Counted from the stretch's first letter, positions 53,901-63,089 are shown. The stretch: DNA of 64,000 bases from Branchiostoma floridae (GCF_000003815.2 NC_049982.1:14846730-14910729); one strand, 5' to 3'. Notes: generated by a model not told the origin, from the sequence alone. Program-made: numbers and translations.

Positions 53901-56900
53901 CCCAGTGCTGTCATTGAGGCGCGGACGGAGATTGGAGGCGGTACTGTTCTGTTTCACTGCGGTTTTACTGCTGCTTCGGGTGTTCTGCCAGCGGAAATGA
54001 GTGGAACTTGTGAACCCAATCTCCACCCAACGCTACAACTGATCACCTACTGAACATGAAATGCACTGTAAAGTGGAGTTTTAATTATCTAGCTGAGGTC
54101 CCACAAAGATCAGCCTTCCAAGGGCAAGAGCAATAAAAAATGGGTTTTCAGACATGTAAATTGGTTGCATTTCATTCCAAAAGTTTTGGGAATTTTTTTA
54201 AAAATTAATGATCATAGTAATATTATTTCCTTTTTTTGCCTTTCAAATGATGTACATGTAACAGTTTAAAAATACAATGATACCCGCTTCTTGATTGTAT
54301 TGAGATAAATGATAGTTTGACAGGAATGCTAAGTAATGCTAGGTCTTGATACAAAGTCTGTATTAGTCTGTGTGCAGAACTACTTGAGTTATTGTGTAAA
54401 AGAAAGAATATCTTTTGGATATCCAACATTTTAACTTCATAATGGTTGCATATTGTATTATATCTAAAACACATAAATTACCAACATATCTAAAACCATA
54501 AACCTCTGTTTGGCCCAAATCAGATAGGTGGGATCTGACAAGGAAATGCAAGGTGAAAAGAATGTAAATGATATTGTTTTAAATTGATTTCTCTTTTACT
54601 TTACATGATGAACATCATGAATCATCTGTGCACCATGCAAATATATTAGTTTGGCCCATGCCAAGTATCTTCAGCCCCTCTTGTTCGCATCTTAATTCTC
54701 AGTGAAGATGGCGTCCGAGGAAGTGATAATTGAATTTACTTGGTTTCTGCTCAAAGGGATCAATAAGTGATGAAAATCGGTGGATCGTCATGGTCAGATC
54801 GTTTCTCGCCTCCAAATTTATCTCCAAAGTGCAGGCTGTGTTTTGATGAATGGTCCAGCCCAAATCTTATCTACACATTATGAGTGCTTATACTACAATC
54901 AATCAACATGTCTTGTTCCTGGGATGCCATGTCTTAAGGTGCTGTGGAAGATTAAATGTTTTACGTTAATGGCACTGCTACATTCTGGACCTCCTATTAC
55001 AGTCACTGGTGACGGTTAGTCTTTAGACACAAGACGAACCGTCATGGGCCCCCCGCTGAAGGGTCGCAGGACCAGGGTGGAGGTGGATACACATTGGTTC
55101 GTGAAAATACCGTCACACAACCCTTGTTTCCTCTTTAAACCAGCAACAGTTAAAAGCATTACCAGTGTAAAGCGGGCCTATAAGTCTTAAGGGGTTACCT
55201 CATCCCTGCTGCTGATCCTGAACCCAATACAAATTTGGTCTGTAGCAGGAAGAAGGTTCAAGTCAGCTGAACAAACCTGAAAGTTAACATCATAATTGAG
55301 TGCCAGTGGGAAAGAAAGCATTAACCAGCATTACTGTGTTGATATGATTTAATACCTTAATACTGGTTATGTAACTCTCCTACCTTTCACTGTTAAAATG
55401 TGGGGTTTTCCACATATTACAGATCGATAAGATAATGATTCATTAAGTTCATTATCATATGATATATGCTATAATGCTTCAAGGATATTGTTTTTCTTGA
55501 CTATCTTCACTCGCAGCTTGTGCACTGTCTTTATGGATGATCTCCAAACATTGATTAATTTACCTCCAAGCTCAAGACCTTAGTGATAGAGTTGCACTTA
55601 ACTAGAAGAACAGCAAAGTCTTGTAGTGATAAGATCTGACTTATGAATATTCCTATCTGTCAATTGTTATAACTGATATAGGGAATTTGCAGAGTTGTAA
55701 CAATGCGGTAATGATTAAATCCCACACAAAGTTACCAGTAATCACACAGGCTCACCTGGCTCCCTCGTCACACTTAAGACGCAATTAGAAATCAGAATCT
55801 GTGGGAAAGTTACGCAGTGATATGACTGTGTAGCTTTGATTAGCGCCTCCCAGAGTGAGACAAACTGGCATGCATTTTATTGATGTCTTAAAAATGTAAC
55901 CATTATTTAAAAGACAAGTTTATCTTTTGGTTCATGACTTTATTGATGTTAAGAGTTAATATTGCCAACTTCTAATTTTGAGTTTTTGACATACTGCTGC
56001 TACAGGCAGTCAGGGCTTGGATTTGTGTGGCTCTCATTATCTGTGAGTTGCAACTGTACAGAACTATAAGTATAACAGTGGGATGTCTATTTTGCAGACA
56101 TATAAAATGAAAAGAACTTGAAAATTTCATACTTCTAACTGTTGTATACATGTACATCTAAAAAGAATAGAATGGAAAATTTTAATACTGAACAGAACAG
56201 ATTATTTGACCCTACTGCAAAATGTGTTGGCGGGAGCAGCAATGTCAATCAACCATCTGCAGAAATCATCAGCAGGCAGCAATGTTGAAGTTTGTATTTG
56301 CCCATGGAAAAGAGTAATCCCCATAGCGTGTATCTAAAAATCAACTGGTAACTAATCTGTATCCTGCAATGACTTTGACAACTGAATGTGAAAATGAAAT
56401 GCCAGAAGCGTACTTACTAATGATATTGTGAAAATAATTCAATATTCACATCTACATGTCTGAAGCAGTTAAAGTCTTACTGTTGTGTTGTGTTGTACCA
56501 AGAACTGCTTGTGCCACATGACCTAAAAGTTAGCCAGTGGTGGATCATCTTTCTTGAAATGAAAAAGTCTGACAATTTCATGCTTCTTATATTTTCGTGT
56601 TTCATGCTTTCATGCTTAATCTGTGTTGGAACAAAAGTTAGGTTTCATACATCAAGATGTGTTGTTCACACAGGTGAAGTTTCCTGCTAGAGCCTGGACG
56701 TTTGCCAGCAGTACAAGCCTGGCAATGTTTGTGTTACTAAGGGATGCAAGCTCCCCAGCATATTGAAACCCGAGTATTGCATGTCTATTAAGTTGCGTAT
56801 ACTATGTCATTATTGCCTTGTTATGGCTAATGTTGATGGCTGCTCTGATATTCATTGATACGAAATGAGGTGTAGGGCTCTGGGAAGGTAACTGTTTGTT

Positions 56901-59900
56901 TCACTGGATTCTTGATTGTCAGACCTACCATACCAAACATTGGCTTGATATCAAAAATCAATTAGGTATGCATGCATGATACTACCTTTAGAATTGTTGG
57001 AAGCAGAATTAGCATTCAATGAGTGAATTCAATTTGTCTGCTTTATAGTTGTAGACTTTCCATTGGAAATGGACTAAAACTCAGGTCCTATTTTCTACAT
57101 CTCTGTTGTACTGGTGTGCAATGTCATGTATTATGGTTTGCCTGCACCAGTTCTGTATCTTTCTTTAAGCCAATGTTATGGTACAGATGTTTGAGCATAA
57201 TATGATTATTGAAATGTATCATTACTTCAGAAGCCATCATAAAAATGTGATCTAAACTGTGAACAGAGGCATGCAGAAATGATGAAAAAGGATTGGTTGG
57301 GGCCATAATTGTGTTTCTCCATTCATCCAACATGGGACTTTGGGATGCTTCTCATCACAATCAAACGTGACAAATGTTCCACTTTTACTGCGACCATGCA
57401 ATCACTCAAGCTCAACAAAAATGACTTCACAAAACATGTTAGTGACACAAAAGTTCTTTAAGCCGAAGACAGATGTCCTTCCTCCCTGCCTTTCAGGGGC
57501 GCATAGCAGGAAAAGCGACCCATGGACCCGTGTGACAATTTTGCTTCTCTCTGACAAAGTACCTTCAGCTTCCCTAATTGTCTGTGGTAGAAATGAACCA
57601 CAGAGATGAGGCAGCGACTGGAAACATTTCCAAAGGATCATTTAATTTAAAGGTGACATGTCATCTCGTAGCATGCCTTCAGTATGTTTCGCAGTTGGTC
57701 ACACATGTGCTAATGAGGTGCCCTCTGCCGTCTTTGCTTTGTAGCTTCTTTGGGAGGATTCATGTCACCAAGCAAATATGTGATGGGTATCATTTTTGGC
57801 TTTCATGGTAATTTGTATAGGGGATGGGTCTTGAGAGGAGAGGATTGTTGAAATAACTGACTTGTCTTGTGAAAAATGTCATATTGGACAAAGAAAGTGA
57901 AACTCTCTGCTTCATTTTTGTGATGACATAAAATCTAATAAATACAGCCCAAGACTTTGTAAAGAGCCATAGTCCATTTTGGAACAAAATGAAGTACTGC
58001 AATTCTTGTTCACAATTTTCAAGGTGAATGATTCACCACAGAATTGAAACCACTGGTGTTTTCAGTACTGTCCAGTATGTGACTATCACAAACTTGAACC
58101 ACTGCAAACCTCCATTTGTTACATATCATGAAATCAAATCACCTTGAAGTTACATTTACAGTCTGATATTTTGGCAGAATGAACATCACGAGAAAGAAAT
58201 GACAGCTTTTGTTTTGTGTGAAGTAGCCACCAAGCAGGATATGAGTTTGTACTGTATGCCTAAATGATAATTTGTATAGAGATTCAAGTTCAAATGTGAA
58301 GCAATGACCACAAAATATGAAAAGAAATCTGATGGTCCAAACTTCTGCAAGCTCTTGCCATAACGTCTTGTGTGGCTACTGAACTGACTGGATAGCAGAC
58401 GTGCTGTTCAGTTCTATGAGCGCCCAGGGATTCGTCCAGGTTAATGTTGTGGACAACGGAAACGTTTCTTACCAGGCGAATCCCGTGTAACAGATGACCC
58501 TTACTGCGAACGGTAAATGTGTGTCCCCACTAAATAACCGTGACAGATAACGCAGATTAGAACAGCACCACCACAGAGAAATGCGTGTATATTTGATATT
58601 TCTTGCCCATTAGTTTGCTGACCTCTGATTGGCTGCTGCCACGGCAGCAAATCTATGGGTGACATCCAAAGCAATTTTCTGTCNNNNNNNNNNNNNNNNN
58701 NNNNNNNNNNNNNNNNNNNNNNNNNNNNNNNNNNNNNNNNNNNNNNNNNNNNNNNNNNNNNNNNNNNNNNNNNNNNNNNNNNNGTGCAATATCATGCGTA
58801 CTTTCGCTCGGAAAATGAGCAATCTGTCAAAGAAGTAACATCCTCGTGGCAATCGATTGGGTGGAAATGGCCGCCCCTTGTATGACATAAAATACGCTGT
58901 GGGAGTATCACTACTTACGGGATTGCTATTTTGTCTATAACGAGCTCGGACCCTCTTCATATCTTCTATTTCAACCCTTCGCTAGCATTGGGCCAGTATT
59001 TGACATCTTAACAACATTTGAAGAGGAAGATTAAATTTTAGTGTATACCCTTTGCAATAAGGTAGACATTCGGGCTCTATTTTTTTCTTTTATTTCAACT
59101 CTCCTACAATTTGTGAATATATTCATGATGCTAAGTAAAATATTCATCATTAGCGTTATCCCAGGCAAAATGATAACATTCAGTACACAAGTATTCAGTC
59201 TAAGAGAATGATTGTGTAATCACATTACTGAGTATTCTGACTTGCATACCTAAGTTTTCTGTCTGAAAGACTCGTCACATATACAATGTATAGTGATAGC
59301 ATTCATCACTGTAAACCTGATACCTGGCTTGTAATTCAAATACATTTTGTACCTCATTAAAATCTACAGTGTAGGTGTCTGTTTCCAAATAAACCAGTAG
59401 ATAAGGAATTCTGAGGCTGCTTGCTGTAAGGGTGACAGGTAGTGCTGACCTACTTTTGCAGGAAGTGATGTATCGTCAAGTTTCAATTGGAAAATAGGGA
59501 GGGCAGAGAGAGGGATGCTGTTATCACTATGGATACCGACATCTTCATCCATCACTGATGCAAATCTGTCACATATTAGCTGGGTCATATGATCTGTGTG
59601 ATTGTGTCAATACTTAGATTTCTCTCATTGTTAGAGAGAAGACTGATTGATTGTTTTCCTCTCATCATGTTGACAAAAAGCATAATGCTATAGAAACATC
59701 TGATTCAGTAATGGTAATTGGTTGCCAGCTTTGCATAGAAAATGATTTTCGGAACACTATAAATCATGTACTCCCACCTACAGTTGTTGAACTGAATTAT
59801 GTAAAGCCGTTAAGTTATGTGCTTAGATATAGAAATTTTTTAAGGCTCCCCTTCATCAAGAGTGGCAGGGTTGTACCTCCAACATCGTGGGATTGAGAAA

Positions 59901-62900
59901 TTCAGATTGAGACCAGCGCCACCTAGCCATTTGCTATGAAAGTGCAGGTGCTAAACTGGATGAAAAAGTTTATTGGGCTTACATGATTTATGCTAAGTTT
60001 ACAGGCTTTGTTAAACCCATGCTCCATGTGCGGTCTTATAAAACATGTAACATTGCTATTGATTGTTCCATATTTCCCCACTTTCACATGCAATGTAAAA
60101 TTAAGTTCAGTATTTTCTGTTACAGTATCGGAGGCTGTGTACGACGAGTACATGGACGTGACAACAAGCCTCGATGTGGAGAAGAACTGCAGGGAACAGG
60201 CAGAGAAATATGCTGCTAATGTTTGTCTCCTTTCACTTCTCTTACATTGTACATATCTAGATAATCATATACCTTAAGTGCATTAATATTAGGTGTTCTG
60301 GTTAGATTTCTTTGCTCTTCTACATTTTTATGTGTAATGTTGATCCTAAGGTATACTAGAAAAATTGTAGGCAGTCCAGATATTGCTGTACCGTATATCA
60401 ATCACCATGCTGCCATAGCCTTGCAGCAGCACTGCAAGAGAAGCCTGTCTGTGGGCTTACAAACTAAGAATTTCAAAACAGTTACAGACTAGGCCTTTGA
60501 AAGTATTGAGCATGTTCAGGTGTCAGCAAATCCTTGTGGTTGCTTGTAAACACGGTCTCTCTTCACCTGCAGATTGTGAAGGAGAACAAGCAGCTGAAGA
60601 GAGCGAGTCAGATGTTCATTCAGCAGCACGGCGGGCAGCTGCCAGAAATCCCTGTCTTCGAGGATGGAGACGACTCCGAGGTGGAAAGACTCAATGCCAG
60701 AAACAAAGGTCAGTTTTAACAATTGGATCTTGATTTTGTAACAGAGCGCATCTAGCATCAGAGCTGAGCGTTAATTCCTATTGCTGGATGTCACTAATGT
60801 AGTACAGAACTGATGTATCACCTTAGAAGTTTGTTATTTTCCCTGCAGAAATGAGTGACGAGTTGTCTGAGCTGAAGCTGCTCCAGTCCAGAACTCAAAG
60901 GAAGTTGGAAAAAGCTGAAGAAGACATCAGGGTCATCAACCAACAGGTCATTCTCCTTTTTCATTTCATCATATGACTTAACTTTCATCACTAAGTATAG
61001 TCATTATACAGCCTGGCTTGGTTAGTTGTTGCTGTAGGTGTATCAAAGTTACCATTTACAATCATGACACATTTTACTTTAAATTGCATTTGAATTACCT
61101 TTGCTTGAACGATAAACTGTAACAGTGACTATTGTAATATTTGTGATAATCATAGATTTGTTGGGAGATGGGTTATGAACAAATTCTGCTTTTTCCACTT
61201 CAGTATGTAGAGGAGTNNNNNNNNNNNNNNNNNNNNNNNNNNNNNNNNNNNNNNNNNNNNNNNNNNNNNNNNNNNNNNNNNNNNNNNNNNNNNNNNNNNN
61301 NNNNNNNNNNNNNNNNNNNNNNNNNNNNNNNNNNNNNNNNNNNNNNATCTCTGATTGCCTTGTTTTCACCACTGCTCTGTTCTCTTTGATGAAAGCATTG
61401 AGGACACTGACTCAGTGTTTGTTTCCTTGCAGTTTCTGTGCTAGCCCTGGGGGAGTATCAGGACCTGAAGTCCAAGTTTGACATGGAGAAAAGCTGCAGG
61501 GCGAGGGCAGAGAGCTATGCTGCAGAGGTCAGTTGGTATCATTTATTGTCCAACAACTACATGTAAATGCCAAATATGAAATAGGCATTGCATGGCTTAG
61601 ATTCGGGCATTATAAATATGCAGCAGTACTGAATATACAAAATGTAACTTAGAACCGTTGTTTCCCTTTAACCTAGGTATATACATGCTTGCAAGTACTA
61701 CCCAAACTAAAGAAGGATGTTCTTTCTCCTGATTAACTCTCAATGCATGTCAATTATTTATTTTTGTCTGCAGATGTTGCGTCAGCAGAAGGCCATGACC
61801 AGACAGAGCGTCATCGTCATGCAGTCAGTAGCAGCAGACGAACGTCTGATGAAATCCCTACAAGAAGTAGAGGAGATGACAACAACACTTGAGAAGGAGA
61901 GGTTTGAGCATGAACAGAAGGTACATGTATGTTTGGCACTTATCCTGTTTTACTTTGTTCTACATAAGGGTTGTTCTAGATAAAGGTTGGGTGTTGACAG
62001 CAAGCAAACAACACTTCTTTCCATCACAGATAAAGGAGATTGAGGAGCAAGTTGCCACGCCAACAGATTTGGAGGATCTGGAGAAGAAGGTTGCCTTGTC
62101 GATGGAGGAGACAGAAGCACAGGAGAAAAGAGCACAGGAGGCAGAGGAGAAGGTCAAGGTTTTGGAGAAACAAGGTCAGTTTTTGAGGCTATTTCAAATG
62201 ACATCACAGTGTGGCAGATTGTATGCTGTCAAATGTGGACATGTTTGTTAAAAAAACAAATATAGAGGTCTGAAAGCAATCTATCACCTACAGGANNNNN
62301 NNNNNNNNNNNNNNNNNNNNNNNNNNNNNNNNNNNNNNNNNNNNNNNNNNNNNNNNNNNNNNNNNNNNNNNNNNNNNNNNNNNNNNNNNNNNNNNNNNNN
62401 NNNNNNNNNNNNNNNNNNNNNNNNNNNNNNNNNNNNNNNNNNNNNNNNNNNNNNNNNNNNNNNNNNNNNNNNNNNNNNNNNNNNNNNNNNNNNNNNNNNN
62501 NNNNNNNNNNNNNNNNNNNNNNNNNNNNNNNNNNNNNNNNNNNNNNNNNNNNNNNNNNNNNNNNNNNNNNNNNNNNNNNNNNNNNNNNNNNNNNNNNNNN
62601 NNNNNNNNNNNNNNNNNNNNNNNNNNNNNNNNNNNNNNNNNNNNNNNNNNNNNNNNNNNNNNNNNNNNNNNNNNNNNNNNNNNNNNNNNNGAGACATTTT
62701 AAGAGGTTTCAGCTCAAGATACTCAGTGCTTTTAAGGTTAGGCTAACAAAATGTCACACCAGCAGTGAAATGTAAAAAGTAGAATCTGGCTATGCATGTC
62801 AGTTCTGGTATGATGGAAGGGCACTGCTATGTCTCAAGAAAAGAAAGTTCTTGTCTTAATCTTTACTATTTGAATATGTATGTTTATCTACCATGACTAT

Positions 62901-63089
62901 CTGCCTTTGTCTTATCTTTTTGATCCTCCTCCCTGTTCATCTGCTTGTATCAGATGTACAAAGAACTTAATTTCTTGTCTCCCCATTACTGAACCTACTA
63001 ACAACCCTTCCTGACATGCATGTACCTATGACCTACTGTTCCATCAGGCTCTGGGTCTGGCTCTGGATCCTCCACCCCTACCAGCACAG
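32897..63089 (+). CDS. SHTN1: Shootin-1 homologue (partial, at least 11 exons)
   Basis: In vertebrates shootin-1 is a cytoplasmic, coiled-coil clutch protein. It couples actin retrograde flow, via cortactin, to the adhesion molecule L1-CAM and is regulated by Pak1 phosphorylation in axon outgrowth and neuronal polarity. Seen here: exons joined in phase give a Glu/Lys/Gln-rich coiled coil. Residues 33-50 resemble the vertebrate N-terminal AIGEYEDL segment. Exons 5-6 match the EIEKTCRESAE...KENKTLKR block followed by an acidic patch (DGDD here). Exons 9-11 match the VSMLAVEEYEE...EKDLRKKAESFAQE block and the following long helix. Exons 1-7 give about 206 residues; exons 9-11 add 129. Exon 8 and everything after exon 11 are partly hidden by gaps. 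The vertebrate proline-rich stretch and C-terminal half are not visible and should lie in the second gap or beyond 64000. The family call rests on remembered vertebrate sequence. Pattern, spacing and exon order agree throughout. Confidence 0.88.
32994..34696 (+). other. Intron 1
   Basis: GT-AG intron of about 1.7 kb. Its first 600 bases are richer in CpG than the rest and contain a POU/octamer-like stretch (TATGCATTATGCAAA, 33391-33405). The remainder is A+T-rich, and no repeat or RNA gene was recognised. Confidence 0.7.
34697..34749 (+). CDS. SHTN1: Shootin-1 exon 2
   Basis: This exon is 53 nt long, enters in phase 1 and leaves in phase 0 (acceptor ttcacag, donor CAG|gtgaga). With the last base of exon 1 it encodes AIHEFSELQLKYNENQQQ. 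This resembles the vertebrate shootin N-terminal segment AIGEYEDLRAENQ at the corresponding position and helped identify the gene. Confidence 0.82.
34750..35646 (+). other. Intron 2
   Basis: GT-AG intron of 897 bp. It is A+T-rich and no other feature was recognised. Confidence 0.7.
35647..35707 (+). CDS. SHTN1: Shootin-1 exon 3
   Basis: This exon is 61 nt long and runs from phase 0 to phase 1. The acceptor is cttccag and the donor CAG|gtaagc. It encodes YAELSERLEITEAQLEKLQS, a clean coiled-coil heptad segment that continues the helix of exon 2. The next intron is about 9.9 kb. Confidence 0.82.
37739..38028. repeat. Element with short inverted ends
   Basis: TTCATACCAGGATCC near 37740 recurs as its reverse complement (GGATCCTGGTATGAA) near 38010-38024. 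A related TTCATACCAGGATT lies just upstream at 37664, and a similar GTTCATACCAG at 11204. The interior is G+C-richer than the intron around it. Likely a mobile element fragment. Confidence 0.5.
38400..38535 (+). mobile_element. 3' end of a CR1/L2-like non-LTR retrotransposon
   Basis: The segment GCAATTAGCCTTCAGGCATG followed by GTTTGCAATAAAGATTACTTACTTACTTA has the shape of a LINE 3' terminus: an AATAAA-containing end and a short (ACTT)n tail. Only the tail region is present; no reverse transcriptase is encoded. Confidence 0.5.
41025..41623. repeat. TIR element, TAACG-GTTCACC family, with minisatellite insert (599 bp)
   Basis: It has the same termini as 21175-21391 (left TAACGTTAGTTCACCATTAT; right GGATAAAGGTGAACTATTGT then TA) and a collinear interior (AGGGATAT-AAGTCGA-GGACAGT, TTGCAGTTTGAAACCA, CTGTTGACTT). 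About 380 bp of extra sequence, 41140-41519, sits in the middle between two copies of CTATTTTCAAAAT. Confidence 0.82.
41140..41519 (+). repeat. Minisatellite-containing insert within the TIR element
   Basis: It carries diverged 33-bp units of the type ATG-AAAGT-GCCACTGAAGG-CTGTATCAGTACC (41147-41210 and 41310-41470), split by a G+C-rich piece with the palindrome CCGTCTTACGACGG near 41263. It is bounded by CTATTTTCAAAAT at 41127-41139 and 41507-41519, as if inserted with a 13-bp duplication. Confidence 0.7.
42535..42693. repeat. MITE-like element with about 45-bp TIRs
   Basis: The left arm (CTGTAGCCTGGAGTCCAGCC, then TTTGGTCCACTCC) is matched by its reverse complement at the right end. The 159-bp element has a unique interior of about 65 bp and no coding capacity. 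Confidence 0.82.
44336..44432. repeat. Foldback element, TAGCCTG family
   Basis: It has the same termini (TAGCCTGGATACCAGA... and its reverse complement at the right end) and the same central CGATAGATAT word as the element at 13302-13385. The arms are more diverged. It lies in intron 3. Confidence 0.75.
45656..45733 (+). CDS. SHTN1: Shootin-1 exon 4 (frame-neutral)
   Basis: This exon is 78 nt long and phase 1 to phase 1, so skipping it would keep the frame. It encodes a Gln-rich helix (RHQNRQLQQRAMEQSSQ followed by LKFQLQYT) that aligns with the vertebrate KKLEEFQKIS region. Two overlapping donors exist: GT at 45734 and GTAAGT at 45736. The second is the better consensus, but only the first joins exon 5 in frame. 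The acceptor (tagag) has a poor pyrimidine tract. The exon is therefore less certain than its neighbours. Confidence 0.62.
49358..49552 (-). repeat. Inverted copy of the 195-bp segment at 41304-41498
   Basis: The reverse complement matches 41304-41498 over the same 195 bases with about 6 mismatches by eye. Both ends stop sharply (AGTATCTAAAGC at one side, CCCTACAGTC at the other), and the surroundings differ. Confidence 0.88.
49553..50125 (-). repeat. 33-bp minisatellite array (about 17 units)
   Basis: Plus-strand unit CAGTGGCACTTTTCATGGTA plus CTGAAACAGCCTT, 33 bp, repeated head to tail with 5-20% divergence. Because 33 is a multiple of three, long frames stay open: the minus strand reads MKSATEGCFST per unit. 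The frames are broken at several units and there are no splice or start signals, so this is treated as a satellite, not a gene. Confidence 0.88.
50390..50640. promoter_or_regulatory. Intronic block with clustered transcription-factor motifs
   Basis: Non-repetitive and less A+T-rich than its surroundings. Within 60 bases it has TGACTCAGCA (a MARE/AP-1-type site, about 50510-50519) and TGTTTAC (a forkhead core, about 50538), followed by ATGCATGT. Enhancer function is inference. Confidence 0.28.
50850..51260. repeat. Direct repeats bounding an assembly gap
   Basis: The same segment of about 65 bases (GATGAGTCCTTCA.TGTAATAG, CTACAGGGG, TTCATCTGTGGCATT) occurs at 50853-50915 and 51199-51260, with the N run 50916-51198 between. 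Either a tandem repeat spans the gap or two alleles were laid end to end. Confidence 0.8.
52090..54060. promoter_or_regulatory. Intronic complex block with DR1-type site
   Basis: About 2 kb of non-repetitive, CpG-containing sequence in an otherwise A+T-rich intron. It includes TGACCTCTGACCCC at 52527-52540, a direct-repeat-1 nuclear-receptor element, and a T-box-like TTACACCTC near 53559. No recognisable exon was found. Confidence 0.25.
58400..58900. promoter_or_regulatory. Promoter-like block with inverted CCAAT box
   Basis: CpG-containing sequence 1.3-1.7 kb upstream of exon 5, interrupted by a 100-N gap (58684-58783). CTGATTGGCT at 58625-58634 is a consensus NF-Y (inverted CCAAT) site. 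It may be an internal promoter for a transcript starting near the exon 5-11 cluster, or an enhancer. There is no direct evidence of a start site. Confidence 0.3.
58684..58783. other. Assembly gap (100 N)
   Basis: Placeholder-size N run inside the promoter-like block. Confidence 0.98.
60126..60220 (+). CDS. SHTN1: Shootin-1 exon 5 (first copy of the duplicated block)
   Basis: This exon is 95 nt long and phase 1 to phase 0, with acceptor gttacag and a weak donor (AAT|gtttgt). It encodes SEAVYDEYMDVTTSLDVEK and then NCREQAEKYAAN, matching the vertebrate VIEEVNFMQ...EIEKTCRESAEALA block residue for residue in spacing. Exon 9 has the same length, the same phases and a similar sequence. Confidence 0.88.
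60573..60708 (+). CDS. SHTN1: Shootin-1 exon 6 (acidic patch, Pak1-type serine)
   Basis: This exon is 136 nt long and phase 0 to phase 1 (acceptor cacctgcag, donor AAAG|gtcagt). It encodes IVKENKQLKRASQMFIQQHG and continues into the acidic FEDGDDSEVE segment. KENKQLKR is nearly identical to vertebrate KENKTLKR. The serine at 60606-60608, codon 12 of the exon, corresponds to the mammalian Pak1 site Ser101 in the KR-x-S context. Confidence 0.9.
60849..60946 (+). CDS. SHTN1: Shootin-1 exon 7
   Basis: This exon is 98 nt long and phase 1 to phase 0 (acceptor ccctgcag; donor CAG|gtcatt is weak at +4 to +6). It encodes MSDELSELKLLQSRTQRKLE and then KAEEDIRVINQQ, a coiled coil corresponding to the vertebrate IKELRDQIVSVQEEKKILAIELENL stretch. 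Confidence 0.85.
61204..61216 (+). CDS. SHTN1: Shootin-1 exon 8, 5' part (cut by gap)
   Basis: A strong acceptor (tttttccacttcag) is followed by 13 coding bases in phase 0 (YVEE) before the N run. They continue exon 7 in frame, where vertebrates have a VIEEV motif. The rest of the exon and its donor are hidden in the gap. To match exon 9 the exon must end in phase 1. Confidence 0.7.
61217..61346. other. Assembly gap hiding the rest of exon 8
   Basis: 130 N. It begins 13 bases into exon 8, so the coding sequence between exon 7 and exon 9 is incomplete in this assembly. Confidence 0.95.
61433..61527 (+). CDS. SHTN1: Shootin-1 exon 9 (second copy of the duplicated block)
   Basis: This exon is 95 nt long and phase 1 to phase 0 (acceptor tttccttgcag, donor GAG|gtcagt). 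It encodes SVLALGEYQDLKSKFDMEK and then SCRARAESYAAE, matching vertebrate VSMLAVEEYEEMQVNLELEKDLRKKAESFAQE. It is also a diverged repeat of exon 5: both contain EY-x-D, D-x-EK-x-CR, AE-x-YAA. Confidence 0.9.
61774..61920 (+). CDS. SHTN1: Shootin-1 exon 10 (second Pak1-type serine)
   Basis: This exon has 49 whole codons (phase 0 to phase 0), acceptor tttgtctgcag and donor AAG|gtacat. It encodes MLRQQKAMTRQSVIVMQS and then ERLMKSLQEVEEMTTTLEKE and RFEHEQK. It corresponds to vertebrate MFIEQNKLKRQSHLLLQ...LEEERIQHQQK. The serine at 61807-61809 (codon 12) occupies the position of mammalian Pak1 site Ser249 (R-Q-S context). Confidence 0.9.
62030..62174 (+). CDS. SHTN1: Shootin-1 exon 11
   Basis: This exon is 145 nt long and phase 0 to phase 1 (acceptor ccatcacag, donor CAAG|gtcagt). 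It encodes IKEIEEQVATPTDLEDLEKK followed by an E/K/A-rich helix ending KVKVLEKQ, corresponding to the vertebrate VKELEEQLENETLHKEI helix. A further acceptor (cctacag|ga at 62291-62295) just before the next gap may open exon 12, but only two of its bases are visible. Confidence 0.86.
62296..62690. other. Assembly gap downstream of exon 11
   Basis: 395 N preceded by an acceptor-like cctacag. It probably contains at least one coding exon (end of the coiled coil or the proline-rich region). Confidence 0.9.

Larger units (their letters stand above)
45734..60125 (+). other. Intron 4 (14.4 kb)
   Basis: It holds the minus-oriented 195-bp repeat and its 33-bp array (49358-50125), a complex non-repetitive block at 50390-50640, an assembly gap bounded by direct repeats (50850-51260), a second complex block at 52090-54060, and a promoter-like block with another gap at 58400-58900. 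An undetected small exon cannot be excluded, especially inside the gap at 50916-51198. Confidence 0.55.
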
